Positions 19,061-30,844 are shown, counted from the stretch's first letter. The stretch is DNA of 64,000 bases from Utricularia gibba (GCA_002189035.1 NEEC01000004.1:5022001-5086000), one strand, 5' to 3'. The notes: generated by a model from the sequence alone, not told the origin. Made by a program: numbers and translations.

Positions 19061-20055
19061 AACACCCCCTTCCCTTCCCTGCCCACAAACAAAGAATAAG
19101 TTGCCTGCAACCCCGTTTTACCCCAATCTGATACACTGCTTCGCCATGGCTCTCAGAGGACTCCAATGGGATCCGCCTGCGTGCCCTTTCCGACGCCTTG
19201 CCAGAGGTAGGAGATGACAATGCCCGTATGTTCGGAGGAGGAGAAACAGGCCACATGGGACAATGCAAAGCCACATCTTGGGAAATGATTAGAGTAAAGC
19301 AGATACACCTCCAATGTCTTGCTTTCAGCCTCCCCATGTGATCTCCTGCCAGAGATGTAGCGAAACCATCCATCGCGCGGCTGCCGGTTTTTGGAGGGAG
19401 GGTCTACCAAGTTATCCAGGAGGGCCTTTCATTTTTAAAGCCGACAGACATCATATCCATCCACCTGTGCTTGCCCTGTACATACCACATTTGTATCTGT
19501 AGAGCATCAATTTCGGTTAAAAACAAAAAGCTAACGCATCGCAGGTTTTAAGACATGCATTTTAATATTTATGTTGTAAAAAAAGCATATAACAACATGA
19601 GCAGATTGGCGACAATCTATAAATTGATTTTCTTTGTACGGTTGATTGAATAAACTTAAGGAAATGAGAACTAGCAGCTTGCACAAATTGAAAAACTCTA
19701 TTTGCACGTTTTTTTTATTGTTGATATCAATTAAGATTACCAAATATATTGGTTTTTGATTTACACTTAAATATATGATGGATCATACCCATCATATATT
19801 TCACTTCTAAATACTAATATTTAATTGCTTGTTTCAATATTTAGTACTCGTATTTGATGATAACTTATAAGCTGTAAGTTATTATTTAACTTGTTTAAAA
19901 TATGCGTCATTCCTTTGATTTTAAATAGTATAAAATTTCTTTAATTGTTTACATGTGTTGAATTAGGATTGGGTGGGTTTTACATTATAAAATACATGGA
20001 TAATTGAGTTAGGTACAGGGAAAATCAATTTAATTTGTTTTTATTTTGTATTAAT
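19061..20055. other. Intergenic upstream of WSD-2, no gene seen
   Basis: A moderately GC-rich part (19060-19500) with short open frames on both strands but no recognisable product, followed by AT-rich DNA up to the WSD-2 promoter. Confidence 0.45.
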
Positions 20056-20068
20056 GGGGTCTATAAGA
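20056..20068 (+). promoter_or_regulatory. TATA box of WSD-2
   Basis: GGGGTCTATAAGAAG lies about 50 bp upstream of the WSD-2 ATG and is nearly identical to the element before WSD-3 (GGGGTCTATAAGAATT). Confidence 0.65.
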
Positions 20069-20111
20069 AGAATGCATGCAATGAGCGGTCCAGCAGAATC
20101 TCAATACACAA

Positions 20112-22384
20112 ATGGCGGTTGTTGAGGAAGGAGGAGGAGGAGGATCAGAAGCGGCCACGCCGTTCACACGGGTGCTCCAAACGCCTTGCTTCAATCTCAC
20201 CGTCATCGCCGTCATGGGCTTCGCTTCTCCGGTGGACATCGCCGTCCTCAAGCACGACGTTTCGGAGAAACTCGCCCAGCATCCCCGTTTCTCAAGCCTC
20301 CTTGTACGTCCCACTTCTGTAACTCAGACACTTAATATTCCTATTGAACATGAGACCCAGAACTGACGGATTTGCATGGCGTCCGGAACGAAGGTTATGG
20401 AGGACGAGAAGCGGTACAAAATGTCATGGAAGCCGACCAAGGTCAACATCGATGATCATATAATTGTGCATGATCTGGACCCAGAGATAGACCCCAAAAA
20501 CGCAGACATTTTCCTCGAGGAATTCACAAAATCGTTATCGCAAAAGCCCTTGGACCCATCAAAGCCCCTATGGGAAATCCATCTCCTCAACACCAAAACT
20601 ACCCACTCAGCCGCCACCGTCGTGTTCAAAATTCACCATTCCTTGGGAGACGGCGTTTCCCTCATCTCCATCGTTCTCGCCGTCGGCTGCAAGAGCTCCG
20701 ACCCGGAAGCCCTGCCGGTTCTTCCGAAGAGCACAAAGCGGCGAAGTGATCGGAGCGGAAAAGGAGGGTTCATCAGCGCCTTCGCTTCTCTCATTTGGAC
20801 AATCGTCCTGATGATGTACTACACCTTCGTCGACTCCTGGGCAATGGTCGGGACGGTGCTATTCTTGAAAGACTCCGATAACCCCTCAAGGGAGGTGACG
20901 GAATAGAAAACTCCCCAAAAGATACGTATTCAGAATACTCAACATGGAGGACGTCAGGCTTATCAAGACCTCAATGGACACAGTACGCTCCTTTCCTTCT
21001 CACCGTATCTTCTTCTTGGAAACCCTACTTCTTTTTTTGAAATTTTTTTAAATTATTCAATAGTTATCCAATCGTATATATTTGAATTATAAAAAAATTC
21101 CATTAGTAATTTTATAAATTAAACTTATTTGAAATATTTTTCATTTTTTTATTTCAAAAGGTTCACATTTAGATATATTAAATGATATTTTTTTTAATAT
21201 CTAATCTCGTAGACGGTAACTGAGGTGTTATTCGGAGTCACAGAAGCGGCTCTCACACGTTATCTTCAGAGGAGATACGGTAATTTTAATTTGATAGAAT
21301 TTTGTGAATTTTATAGTCAAATTCTACTTATATTTTTATTTTCAAAAGTAATTTAATAGTCTCAACATAACTTATTTTTATTTCCAGATAAAATAATATA
21401 TTTTTTATTTTTGTGAATTTTTTTTAGAATTAACGCTTTAATTTAAATATATGAAAGAGTAAATTTTAAATTACATATTTATAAATATTGTTTCTCAATT
21501 TATTTTCATTTATTTTCGGTGCAGAGAAAACCATGGCGAATGAGGAGAAAGAGACGGTGAAGAAGATGCTCCGGCGACTTCGTGTACGGGGGACGGTGGC
21601 TTTTAATATGAGACCTTCGGCAACGATTCAAGTGAGTTGTTTATTGATTTTTTTTTGTTGCTTTCCGGAATGCCTACTAAAATTTTCATGTGGAAACAGG
21701 ATGCTTATGACGTGATGCAGAAGAGGAAGAAGCTGGATTTGAAGACGTGGGGAAACATGGTGAGCTTTGTAGTGATTCCTCTGAAGCTCATTGTGCATGA
21801 AGATCCCTTGCGTTACGTGCGTGGTGCGCAAGCTCTGTTGAACCGCAAGAAGCTCTCCCTCCAGCCTTTAATCGACTACTACATCCTGAGGCTGGTGATT
21901 CACATCTTCGGGTTGCAGGTCTGCTCTCTGATCTTCCCTTTCTGTATCGGTTTTGTTTCTAAACTCTACCTGGGCAGCACGGAGCTGGGGTGATACACAA
22001 GCTTAACAGTAAAGTATCGTTCAGCATGACCAGTTTGATGGGTCCACGGGAGGAGATGAACCTTTTTGGGTCCCCGGTCTCTTACCTGGCTCCCACCGTA
22101 TCAGGAGTTCCTTCGGTAAAAGTTAAAACCTTTTCCCAATGTCTGTAGTCTGTCTGATGCACTGATGCACACAGCTTTGTAACATGACGTTGTTGCAGTC
22201 TGCTCTGATCCATTTCCAAAGCTTTGGCAACAAGCTCATAGTATCCCTGGCTCTGGATGAGAAACTGATCCCGGATCCTTACCAGCTCTGCGATGACTTC
22301 CAGCACTCCCTCCAGCTGATCACAGACGCCGTGATGAAGAAGAACATGGAAGCCGAATCAGGATCAAATTCACTCAGTGACTGA
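20112..22384 (+). CDS. WSD1-like wax ester synthase / diacylglycerol acyltransferase (WSD-2), frame broken twice
   Basis: Same family and exon plan as WSD-1: exons 20112-20303, 20394-20982, 21213-21279, 21525-21631, 21700-21918, 21978-22115, 22199-22384. Exon 2 carries PLWEIHLL and the catalytic HHSLGDG. It loses frame at 20882-20885 (four Cs, five expected) and again at 20917-20920 (four As, five expected). Restoring both bases gives 1500 nt, or 499 aa, collinear with WSD-1 and WSD-3 across KDSDNP..KGGDGIENSPKR. As written, translation stops at 20904-20906. Exon 3 reads TVTEV where the other copies read T(V/I)NDV, a change at a conserved position of the family. The N-terminus has an extra Gly-rich stretch (EEGGGGGSEA). 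Either a functional gene with assembly indels or a young pseudogene; the rest of the gene shows no other stop. Confidence 0.88.
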
Positions 22385-22859
22385 AGCATGTATCAGATGT
22401 AGATGGAAACACATTAATGTCCATGTGCACAATTTCAAATCTTGACAACATGTTTGCAATAAAGAAAAAGGATATGGTAAAAGTGCAACGGGAGCACATG
22501 GATGAGATACGGCTTATTTTATTCAACTCATGAAAACCGGGTGCAACGAGCAATCGCTTGTTTTCGCCATCACGTGAAGGCCAACCATGCGCATTAATTG
22601 GTATGATGGAGCAAGGTGCTGCAAGTGCAGGTTTTGACGCAGGTGGTTCAGCAACCAGAACGATGGCTTTACTTCCACCACCAGCGCCGAAACCTTCCTT
22701 TATTAGATGCTCCCATGTGTGCCCACACTGTTTTCTGGGTATCGGTCTCTTCCTGTGTTCATGAAGAAGACTGCAAGAATCAACATATTTCCGAACATGA
22801 AGTGTATGTTCCACACACATTCTTCCAATAAGTTTTTCTAAAAATTGGATGTTCTTTAG

Positions 22860-23050
22860 CAGAATTATATTGAAATCCGAGATCCGATGCGTTGAACGAA
22901 CGCACACATGAAGTTTAAGTTTAAGTACATAATAAATTACATATCACATTAGAAAATATTAAAACCAACTGATTATTTGTGAATCTGTAATTTCTTATAT
23001 ATTTAATTATTACATTGTCATTTTTAAATGTGGGGTTATGGATTCTAATA
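22860..23050 (-). repeat. LTR-like fragment related to the one at 14806-14981
   Basis: On the plus strand both segments share ATTGAAAT..GATC(C/T)GATGCG, an AT-rich middle and a TTTCTTATATATTT(A/G)ATTA run, ending in GGATTCTAA or GTATTCTAA. The plus-strand right end is the likely LTR 5' end on the minus strand. It appears as a solo piece without internal copia sequence nearby. Confidence 0.6.
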
Positions 23051-23523
23051 AATTATTCGCAAAAGTGCAATTTATTAACCATCAATGCAATGCATAGAAG
23101 TATGCGGAATAAAGGGTTTTGGATGGTCTAAGTTGGCATGCATGAATAATTAATGATTGCATGTTTTAAAAAATTGTATCAGTAATTTCAAAAAATATTT
23201 TATTGATAAAAAATGAATTATATGCAAGAAATATTAACTTTTTAATTCCTCAAAAACTCTAGAAAAATTAAAAATTGATGAAGAAATGAATTAAAATAAA
23301 TAAGAAAAATAAAGTTATTGTAATCAAAATGAAAAATTAGAATGACCGAAATTATTTATTTTGCATTTATGTGATATATTTTAAAATGAAGAGTAACTAC
23401 GTTCAATTATTAAATTCATATTTTGAATGAAAAATAACAATTATTTTATTTTTGGAACATGGTTTTGCGTTTTGAATATGAAAGATGGGATGGTAATATA
23501 ATATGTTACATTGACTGGTAATT

Positions 23524-23544
23524 GGGGGGGGGCGGGGGCGGGGT
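23524..23544 (+). other. G-run tract with quadruplex potential upstream of WSD-3
   Basis: Nine Gs, C, five Gs, C, four Gs, with T or A at the edges, lie about 145 bp before the WSD-3 ATG. Four G3 runs fit within the tract, so a G-quadruplex is possible. Homopolymers of this kind are also assembly-error prone. Confidence 0.6.
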
Positions 23545-23633
23545 AGTGACAGTCTGACACCGGACAGTGTTGCTCCCTTTTTTATTGCGGGGGCTCGGTA
23601 TGGGGTGCCCTACATCTCTTCCGGGCATGGGGT

Positions 23634-23640
23634 CTATAAG
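23634..23640 (+). promoter_or_regulatory. TATA box of WSD-3
   Basis: CTATAAG in the context GGGGTCTATAAGAATT, about 50 bp before the ATG; it matches the WSD-2 element. Confidence 0.65.
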
Positions 23641-23688
23641 AATTAAGGCAAGAAATCTTGCATTCCTCAAGCACACAGAGGCGTAACC

Positions 23689-25694
23689 ATGGCGGTTGTG
23701 GGAGAACAGGGGGGATCAGAAGCAGTTAGTCCTTTCACACGGATGATGCAAACGCCCTACTTCAATCTCACTGTCATCGCCGCCATGGGGTTCAGTTCTC
23801 CGGTGGAGTTCGCCACCGTCAAGCAGCAGGTCGCCGAGAAGCTCATCAAGCACCCTCGTTTCAGAAGCCTCATTGTACGACATTTTCAGATTATTCAGCG
23901 TTTTCTTGATATCGAACTCAAGCATTATGCTCATTCTTTTGCATGTCTGTCGTGCAAGGTTACCGACGACGAGAAGAAGCGGACAATGACGTGGACGCCG
24001 ACGGAGGTCAATGTGGACGATCATGTCTTCGAGCACGTTTTGGACACGGAACTGGAACCCAGACAAGGAGACATTTTCCTGGAGGAGTTCACTAAAACAC
24101 TAGCTGAAAAGCCCTTCGACCCCTCAAGACCCCTCTGGGAAATCCATCTCCTTAACCTGAAAACCTCTAACTCAAACTCCACCGTCATATTCAAAATCCA
24201 TCACTCCCTGGGCGACGGCATTTCCCTCATCTCCATCGTTTTAGCTTGCGGCCGTAAGTGCTCCGACCCGGAAGCCCTGCCGGAGCTTCCCTCGACCACT
24301 AAACGAAGAAGCAATCATTGTAAAAAAGGGTTCTTGGCGGCGTTCTTTACATTCATTTGGACACTGATTCTGAGCATGTTCTACACCATCATTGACGCGT
24401 GGGCAATGCTGGGAACACTCTTGTTCTTCAAAGATTCTGATAATCCGATCAAGGGAGGCGACGGAATGCAGAACTCTCCCAAGCGATACGTTCACAGAAT
24501 ACTCAGCATGGATGACGTTAGGCTTATCAAGGATTCAATGGACACAGTGAGTCCTGGTTTTAATACAACTATCCTCTGTCTGAAAAGTACTAATTTCAAA
24601 CCTCAATATTTTACATTATCATTATTCAATATCCACTTTGGGAATATTTTGTTTAGACCGTCAATGATGTGCTCTTTGGAGTCACTGATGCAGCAATTAC
24701 ACGGTACATCCAGAGGAGATACGGTAATTCCCAACTTTTTACTGCTTATTAATGACTGAGGTGCGTTGAATAGAAGAATGTAAGAAAATCTCTCAACTTA
24801 TCATGAAATGGTTGGTATTCGTCTTCATGGCAGAGAAGGATGCGGAAAATGAGGACCCAGAGACTGTGAAGAAGATGCTCCACAGGCTTCGTGTACGGGC
24901 GGCTGTTGCTTTTAACATGAGACCCTCAGCAACCATTCATGTCGGTAGTGATGTATCCTGCAATAAAAACGGGTTTCGATATTCATCTCGTTGTGATTTG
25001 TGTGGTGCAGGACATGTACGAGGTGATACACGAAAACAAGAAACTGGATGTGAAGACATGGGGGAACATGGTCACCTTTGTTCTGGTTCCTTTCAAGCTC
25101 AGGGTCCATGAAGATCCCCTACGTTATGTACATGATGCCAGGTCTGTGTTGAACAGGAAGAAGCTCTCGGTCCAATCCATCATTGGCTACTACATACTAA
25201 GGATCATGATCTATCTCTTTGGATTGATGGTATGTATCAGCAGTAAAAAAAAAAAAAAAAAAAAAATACTGGTTAGTGGATACACTTCTGAAGTTTACAA
25301 CTTTTGGGTCAAATTGGCAGTATGGAGGAAAAGTAATACGTAAAATTCACAGACAAGTATCGTTCACCCTGTCAAGTGTGATGGGTCCCCGAGAAGAGAT
25401 TTGTCTTTTCAATACTCCTGTCACGTACTTGGCTCCTACAGTGTCTGGAGTTCCCGTGGTACGCACTTATCTTTACTCTGTCTAGATAATTTATTGCGTG
25501 GTGCAACGCCTGATCACAATGCCTTGCTGTTGCAGTCCACTCTGATCCACTTCCAAAGCTATGGCAAGAAGCTCATAGTGTCCATGGCTCTGGATGAGAA
25601 GCTGATCCCGGACCCTCATCAGCTCTGCGATGATTTCCAGTACTCGCTCCAACTAATCAGAGACGCCGTGGTGAAAAAGATTGCTGCCCAATAA
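23689..25694 (+). CDS. WSD1-like wax ester synthase / diacylglycerol acyltransferase (WSD-3)
   Basis: Intact third copy. Exons 23689-23874, 23959-24546, 24657-24723, 24834-24940, 25011-25229, 25321-25458, 25536-25694, giving 1464 nt and 487 aa. The motifs are in order: PFTRMMQTPYFNLTVIAAMG, PLWEIHLL, catalytic HHSLGDG, a hydrophobic stretch (FIWTLILSMFYTIIDAW), TVNDV, NMRPSATIH, SSVMGPREE, and a C-terminal SMALDEKLIPDP block. Intron 1 is only 84 nt, a multiple of three, with no stop, so an unspliced message would still encode an uninterrupted protein with 28 extra residues. The fifth intron has a run of 22 As (25245-25266). Function is inferred from the family: acyl-CoA-dependent wax ester or triacylglycerol formation at the ER. 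Confidence 0.9.
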
Positions 25695-26773
25695 AAACAT
25701 TGTTCGTGAAAGAAGGAAGCTTCACGGAAATCGAATGTTCAATTCAAGGCTTGAACCTCAGCGTGCAGTTCTGGGCTATTCAACGTCAATGGAATCCATA
25801 ATCAATGCACACGAGAGAGTTGCCTCTTTCTGCTGGTCCTCGTCTTGTGTATCACCCATGTTTATGAAGTAAAAAAACAGCTTGTAACATTGACTGAATA
25901 TAAAATGTGAGTGATACTTAATCAATGATGAACTCTAATACACCACATTGCGTATGAACTTTGCAAAGCGAGCACTTGACACGATGCTGAGTGTTTCCCT
26001 TCTGCTGAAGCTGATCGAGTGAAGCTGTTTACGAACCATTTCAAAGATTTCAGCTGATCTGATGTTGCAGAACAGGGGCTGTTCTGGAAGTTCTGCTGCT
26101 ATTTCAGAAGCTGCCGTTGGAAAATCAGAAGTTCATGCTGTAATAAACTCTCCACAACCGCAAAAACAGAGCAATTCCTTCAAGACTAGTTCACTCTCCT
26201 GGTTTTGTGGAGTTCAGTCATTCAGTTGAGAATTCACACTAGTTGCCTAGTTCACTTATTAATACGTTGTTGCTTTGAGTGAAATAAAAAAACTTGTTCA
26301 GATCAAGTGCTTCTCCTCAAAATGTCCTCTGTTCCTTTCCGGATTCATTTGTTTCACACAAAAGTCATAAAAGTAAAGAAACGCAATAACTGCAGCTCAC
26401 CAAACTTCATGTGCAGTGTCTTGGTCCTCATCATCACACGAGGACCGACTATTTGGAAAAATGGCCCTTGGCGCAGTGTCCTGTGTACATCTTGGTATTT
26501 AAGAGACTCCCATCCCATTTCTCCATCTCACTTTCCTTTCCTTAAACCAATGGGGCTTACCGACAAGTGGATCAATCGGGCAGCACCACTCTTTAGTGTA
26601 AGTGAGAAACGATGGGAGCATGTTGTCTGTGATTAATATCATCAACGAGGAGTACTCTTACAACACACTTAAAACATTGATCTTCTGTGACAGGAGTATC
26701 TAACAGCATGACACTTACAAGTTTTCTTTTCTTTTTATGTAAGAAGAAAACTTAGTAGAAGAAGCAAGACAGT
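25695..26773. other. Intergenic between convergent WSD-3 and WSD-4
   Basis: 3' flanks of two convergent genes. I see no further exon. Short open frames at 26307-26636 (+) have no recognisable product or splice support. Confidence 0.5.
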
Positions 26774-29058
26774 TCATGCCTCATCCTTGCCGCCAAGGCT
26801 TTGCATGACAATTTGCTTGACGTTTTCCACATATTTCTGCATGTAGTCACACAGTTCATGGGGATCCCTAACCAGTTGCTCATTGGCAGCCATTGAAATG
26901 ATCATCTTCTTGTCATAGCTATGGTAATGCATGATTAAACCCTGAAAGGATTCAACAGGATTAACAGAGATTCAAAATTTCTGTTCGAAATGAAAATTTT
27001 GTGACTCACCAAGGGAAAACCACGAGCTGAGGGGGAGATATAGCTGACTGGGTGACCAAATAGAATGATCTCCTCCAATGGGCCGACGACATTCGAAACG
27101 CCTACGGTCACAGAGCTGAATAACCCACGAGTGACTCTTGCAGCAGCCTGTTTGTTCATCAGCACAGAGTTGCAGTAAAACATCCAAAAACTACGACAAC
27201 AGCCCAGGAAAGGTAGTAATCACCTGAACTCCAAACAGTACCATCACCAGCCTCATTATGAAGTTTTGAACTCTGGGACTGTGTGATATCTTCTTCTTGT
27301 CCATGGTAGCTTTGACGTCACGTATATAATCCAATGGATCATCGAATTTCTTCAATGGAATCGTCAAGCTACCCACAATATTCCCCCATTTTCCATTCTC
27401 TAGTTCTTTTCCCTTCTCCATCACATCCGATAATCCCTATCATCACCATTCCAAGATCAGCTCAAGCACATACAGTTCTGCGCTTCCAAAAAATTTACAG
27501 CGTGTTTTTACTGTTTATCAATACATTTCCCCTCAGTTCTCAACTATTCTCATCTCCCAAACAATACCAAGCACTACAAAAGTTACCTCCACAGTCATGG
27601 AGTCTCTAAGATTAACTGCAACAGCGAATCTGATGCGACGATTTTTGAGGAAATCAATTGAACTTTTGCTGGTTTCTCCAGAGCTGTCTGTGATAACAAC
27701 GAGAGAATTTGGTCCCATTCAAGTGAAATAAAAATCCAGTCTTGGGACCACGTGATTAATTTCAAAACATGGAGCGCGGTCCATTTCAATTTAATGTAAG
27801 GACAAGGACACCCTCACGAAGACTACAACTTGAAAGCCACGTCCTAAAAAAATGAAACCCCATTAAAAAAATAAAAAAAAACTAAATATGATGAAATGTT
27901 CCCTAAAGTCAACATTAAGGTTAGGGCATGAAAGGTTGGTTGATGGGTCACCCAAATCTTACCCCATCAATGAAAGAATATTATGATTAAAACTTCTATT
28001 GTTTTTTATTTCAACATTCGATTAAGAATCCCATCGACATCTTATGTTGTGACAAAGTTGTCCAAACGCGACAAAACATATTCGAGAAGCATATTAGAAT
28101 GATGGTTACCATATTGTTTCTTGAGGTATTCGCAGACTGCAAACTGTGTTGCTCCCAACAAAACATCGTTGATTGTCTGATAAGAACATCATGCGTTATC
28201 ACCGCAATCTTGTAATGGGGTAAAAGTAAAAATCAAAAATTTACCGCATTCAAGGCTTTCCGTATCAGCTTCAGATCATTGAGACTGATGATCCGATGGA
28301 TGTACCGGTTACGGGCTTGATCCAGAAGCTTGGGTTGTCTGAGGGGGTTGTTTGTGTCCTTGAGAAAAATAAGGGTTGAGAGATCCTTAACAGATTCGAT
28401 CAGCGTGTAATAGAACACTGACATCCTTGTCCGAAACCACCACTTGAACCTGTCTGTTAGTATTTTAGGTTTGGGAGCTTCTCTCTTTCTGGTTTGGAGC
28501 ACAGGGAGGGACTCGGGTCGGATGCTTTTCTGCCACAAGCCAGAAAAAGTGAAGTCATGGAAACCCCATCTCCCATGGAATGATGAACTTTGAAAACTGC
28601 CACCGAGTTGGCGTCGCTGAGTCTGAGATTGAGTATGTATACTTCCCACAGAGGCTTGGAGAAGTCGAGAGGCTTGATGGAAAGATCCGATGTGAAATCC
28701 TCGACGAATTTGTCGGGGAGTTCCACGTTCGGATCCACGTCGGGAACGAAGACATGATCGTCTATGTTAACGTTAGTTCGCTTCCAGGCGAACTTGTACC
28801 TCTTCTTGTCCTTGACATCCTTGACAATAATACCGGAGTGTCGGGTTAGGGTCCAGACTCCGAGAAGAAAGGGAGATGAGAACTTACTAGAAGGCTCGAG
28901 AAACGCGGGTGTTTGATGAGTGTCTGCTCCATACATTTCTTGAAATAAGAGACGTCGATGGTCGTGGAGAAGCCCATGACCACTAATATGCAGAGATCGA
29001 AGCAAGGGACGTGTAGAATTCTGGAAGGGGGGCTCACGGGCTCTTCTTTTTGCCCCAT
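26774..29058 (-). CDS. WSD1-like wax ester synthase / diacylglycerol acyltransferase (WSD-4), divergent copy, one frame break
   Basis: Inverted, more divergent member. Exons from 5' to 3': 29058-28888, 28819-28245, 28176-28110, 27687-27587, 27436-27224, 27147-27010, 26941-26774, the same seven-exon plan. Key blocks: SPPSRILHVPCFDLCILVVMGF at the N-terminus, PLWEVYIL, catalytic HHSMGDG, TINDVLLGAT, NLRDSMTVE, NVVGPLEE and LVRDPHELCDY at the C-terminus. Frame is lost in exon 2 at about 28514, where the plus strand has CTCGGG and CTCCGGG is expected; the protein then runs into SPSLCSKPE instead of ESLPVLQTRK. With that base the CDS is 1434 nt, 477 aa. The acceptor of exon 2 is the least certain border. 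It differs from the three plus-strand copies throughout, so it probably descends from an older duplication. Confidence 0.87.
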
Positions 29059-29109
29059 CTTGCCCTTTTTTTTTCTATCTGGGAGAACTAGAGTTTTTGC
29101 TACTAGAAA

Positions 29110-29130
29110 CCCCCCCCCCCCCTTTTATAC
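29110..29130 (-). promoter_or_regulatory. TATA box of WSD-4 followed by a G13 run
   Basis: On the minus strand TATAAAAG (29122-29129) runs straight into thirteen Gs (plus-strand Cs at 29110-29122), about 55-70 bp upstream of the ATG. The run length is likely unreliable in the assembly. Confidence 0.6.
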
Positions 29131-29139
29131 CTGCGAAGA

Positions 29140-30840
29140 AGAACAAAAAACAATCTGGGAGGAGTGGAAAATGAAGAGAATATACAGCACATACTCGTGC
29201 ATTTTACTGTCATTTTACCTATTTTTAAATGAAGGTGCGTGTGCATTGAACAGACACAAGATTGTTCATTCAAAGGGCTTTTCCTGTTACTTCATTTAGC
29301 TTTCAGATTTCACTCTGTACCGAATAAGCAATACTACAACTAGTACAACGTTTTTATAGGGTTGTGATCAGACAGGGCGTCTGATGTTTCTGGAATAGAA
29401 CAGATGGATCATCTTCTTTTCTGGGTTTTCTTTTTCCATACGCAGCTAGACAGACAGGCTTGTATTTTTTTTCTTTCTGTTTTCTGACAATCTCGTATGC
29501 GACATTCCTTAAAAGGCTTAAGAAGAGGAGACGTGGGGTGCAACAAGAACAGCGTGGAAACACGCAGATTGCAGAAAGAAAAACGAAAACAGAAATTGTT
29601 TCAGAGCCAGAGCCTTAAATGCATCACACCAACTGACAACCAATTCCTCTGAATAGTCATAATGCTTTTTATCCCGTTCCCACCCTCGTCTTCTTAGACT
29701 CACCCCCAGCTTTTTAATTGTGAGAATAATATATCGTCTTCTTTTGAACACCAGACAAACCATATTCATCTAGCAGTCCTCCCTTCCATTTTCATTTCGA
29801 TTCTAATAACACGCAGTTCATGAGCATTGGTTACCGTCGAGTCCTCTCCTCCATCCTCATCTAACTGGCTTTCAGAGGATTAATGACAGCTCAGAATCCA
29901 TTTCCACACGCCGTTCCCACAGCTTGCTTTCGCACCTCTTCTCTCAATCCATGTCAAGAAAGACACCATGCGTAATGAACAAATTAATCACCAGACACCT
30001 GGTGTCTGATTTGTGTACGCGCCATGTGATATTAATTACAAACTACAACATTTCAAGCACAAGAACCGATCCATGGGCGAAAAAGGCAGGCTGCCCAGGT
30101 GTCGTTATTGTCTTCAAAATGAAAACCAGCTGTTACTTCACCAGCACCACCCTTGAGATTCACCAGGATTAGTGATAATTGAATTATTGTACTGTGGGCC
30201 GTCTGGAAATAAAGAGTTTTCATTGCCCAACCACAAAAACAGTAGAAAAAATGGTCCCGATGGGTTAATTATGGCTCCACAGGTAGATCCATCCAGATGC
30301 TAAGCCTTCATTGTCTGCATCTGCTTTCCTTTAAAAACAATTGGTAGAAGCGAATCATGGTGCCGGCGGATTCAGGAAGAGGATGATGACGTTTCCATGA
30401 TTTCTTGTCCCAACCAAAGACCCAAGAACTCCCAAGGTGGCTCCAGGACTAAAGACCTGTTAAGTGTTTGTTTGCTTTGGAAAAATTAATATATTGTAAA
30501 ATATTTAAATAAAATACATTTTATTTTTATAAAAAGATGATTATATTCTTTTAAATAAATCATTAACGAAAACATTCACTATCTTCAAAATGTACATCAA
30601 ATATGGATTTACTCGAACAATCTAAAAGAACATAATGGGATAAAGAATTGTTTGCAAGAATGAAAATGATAAAAAAATCATGAGAACAAAATCTTACTGA
30701 TAAATTATTAAATTATTATAATATTATATATATGTATTTATAATAAACTAAAAAAATCTACTATTTGATTGATTAAAAAAATCACGTAAAATATAAATTT
30801 TATGCCAAGTAAGATATTAATAAACTCCGGGTTATGTGAA
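29140..30840. other. Intergenic between WSD-4 and the URI gene, no gene seen
   Basis: Mixed composition, AT-rich from 30480 to 30830. I found no chain of exons or recognisable protein on either strand. Confidence 0.5.
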
Positions 30841-30844
30841 CAGT

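Larger units (their letters stand above)
22385..23633. other. WSD-2 3' flank and intergenic DNA
   Basis: After the WSD-2 stop there is a 3' UTR-like stretch, a segment at 22500-22780 with short open frames on both strands but no recognised product, then an LTR-like fragment and AT-rich DNA. No gene called. Confidence 0.45.

Noticed and set aside
18969-19373. 134-aa minus-strand frame
   Set aside because: Partly inside the duplicated non-coding block; nothing recognisable.
22374-22907. 177-aa minus-strand frame downstream of WSD-2
   Set aside because: No recognisable domain; it overlaps the WSD-2 3' end and an LTR-like fragment.
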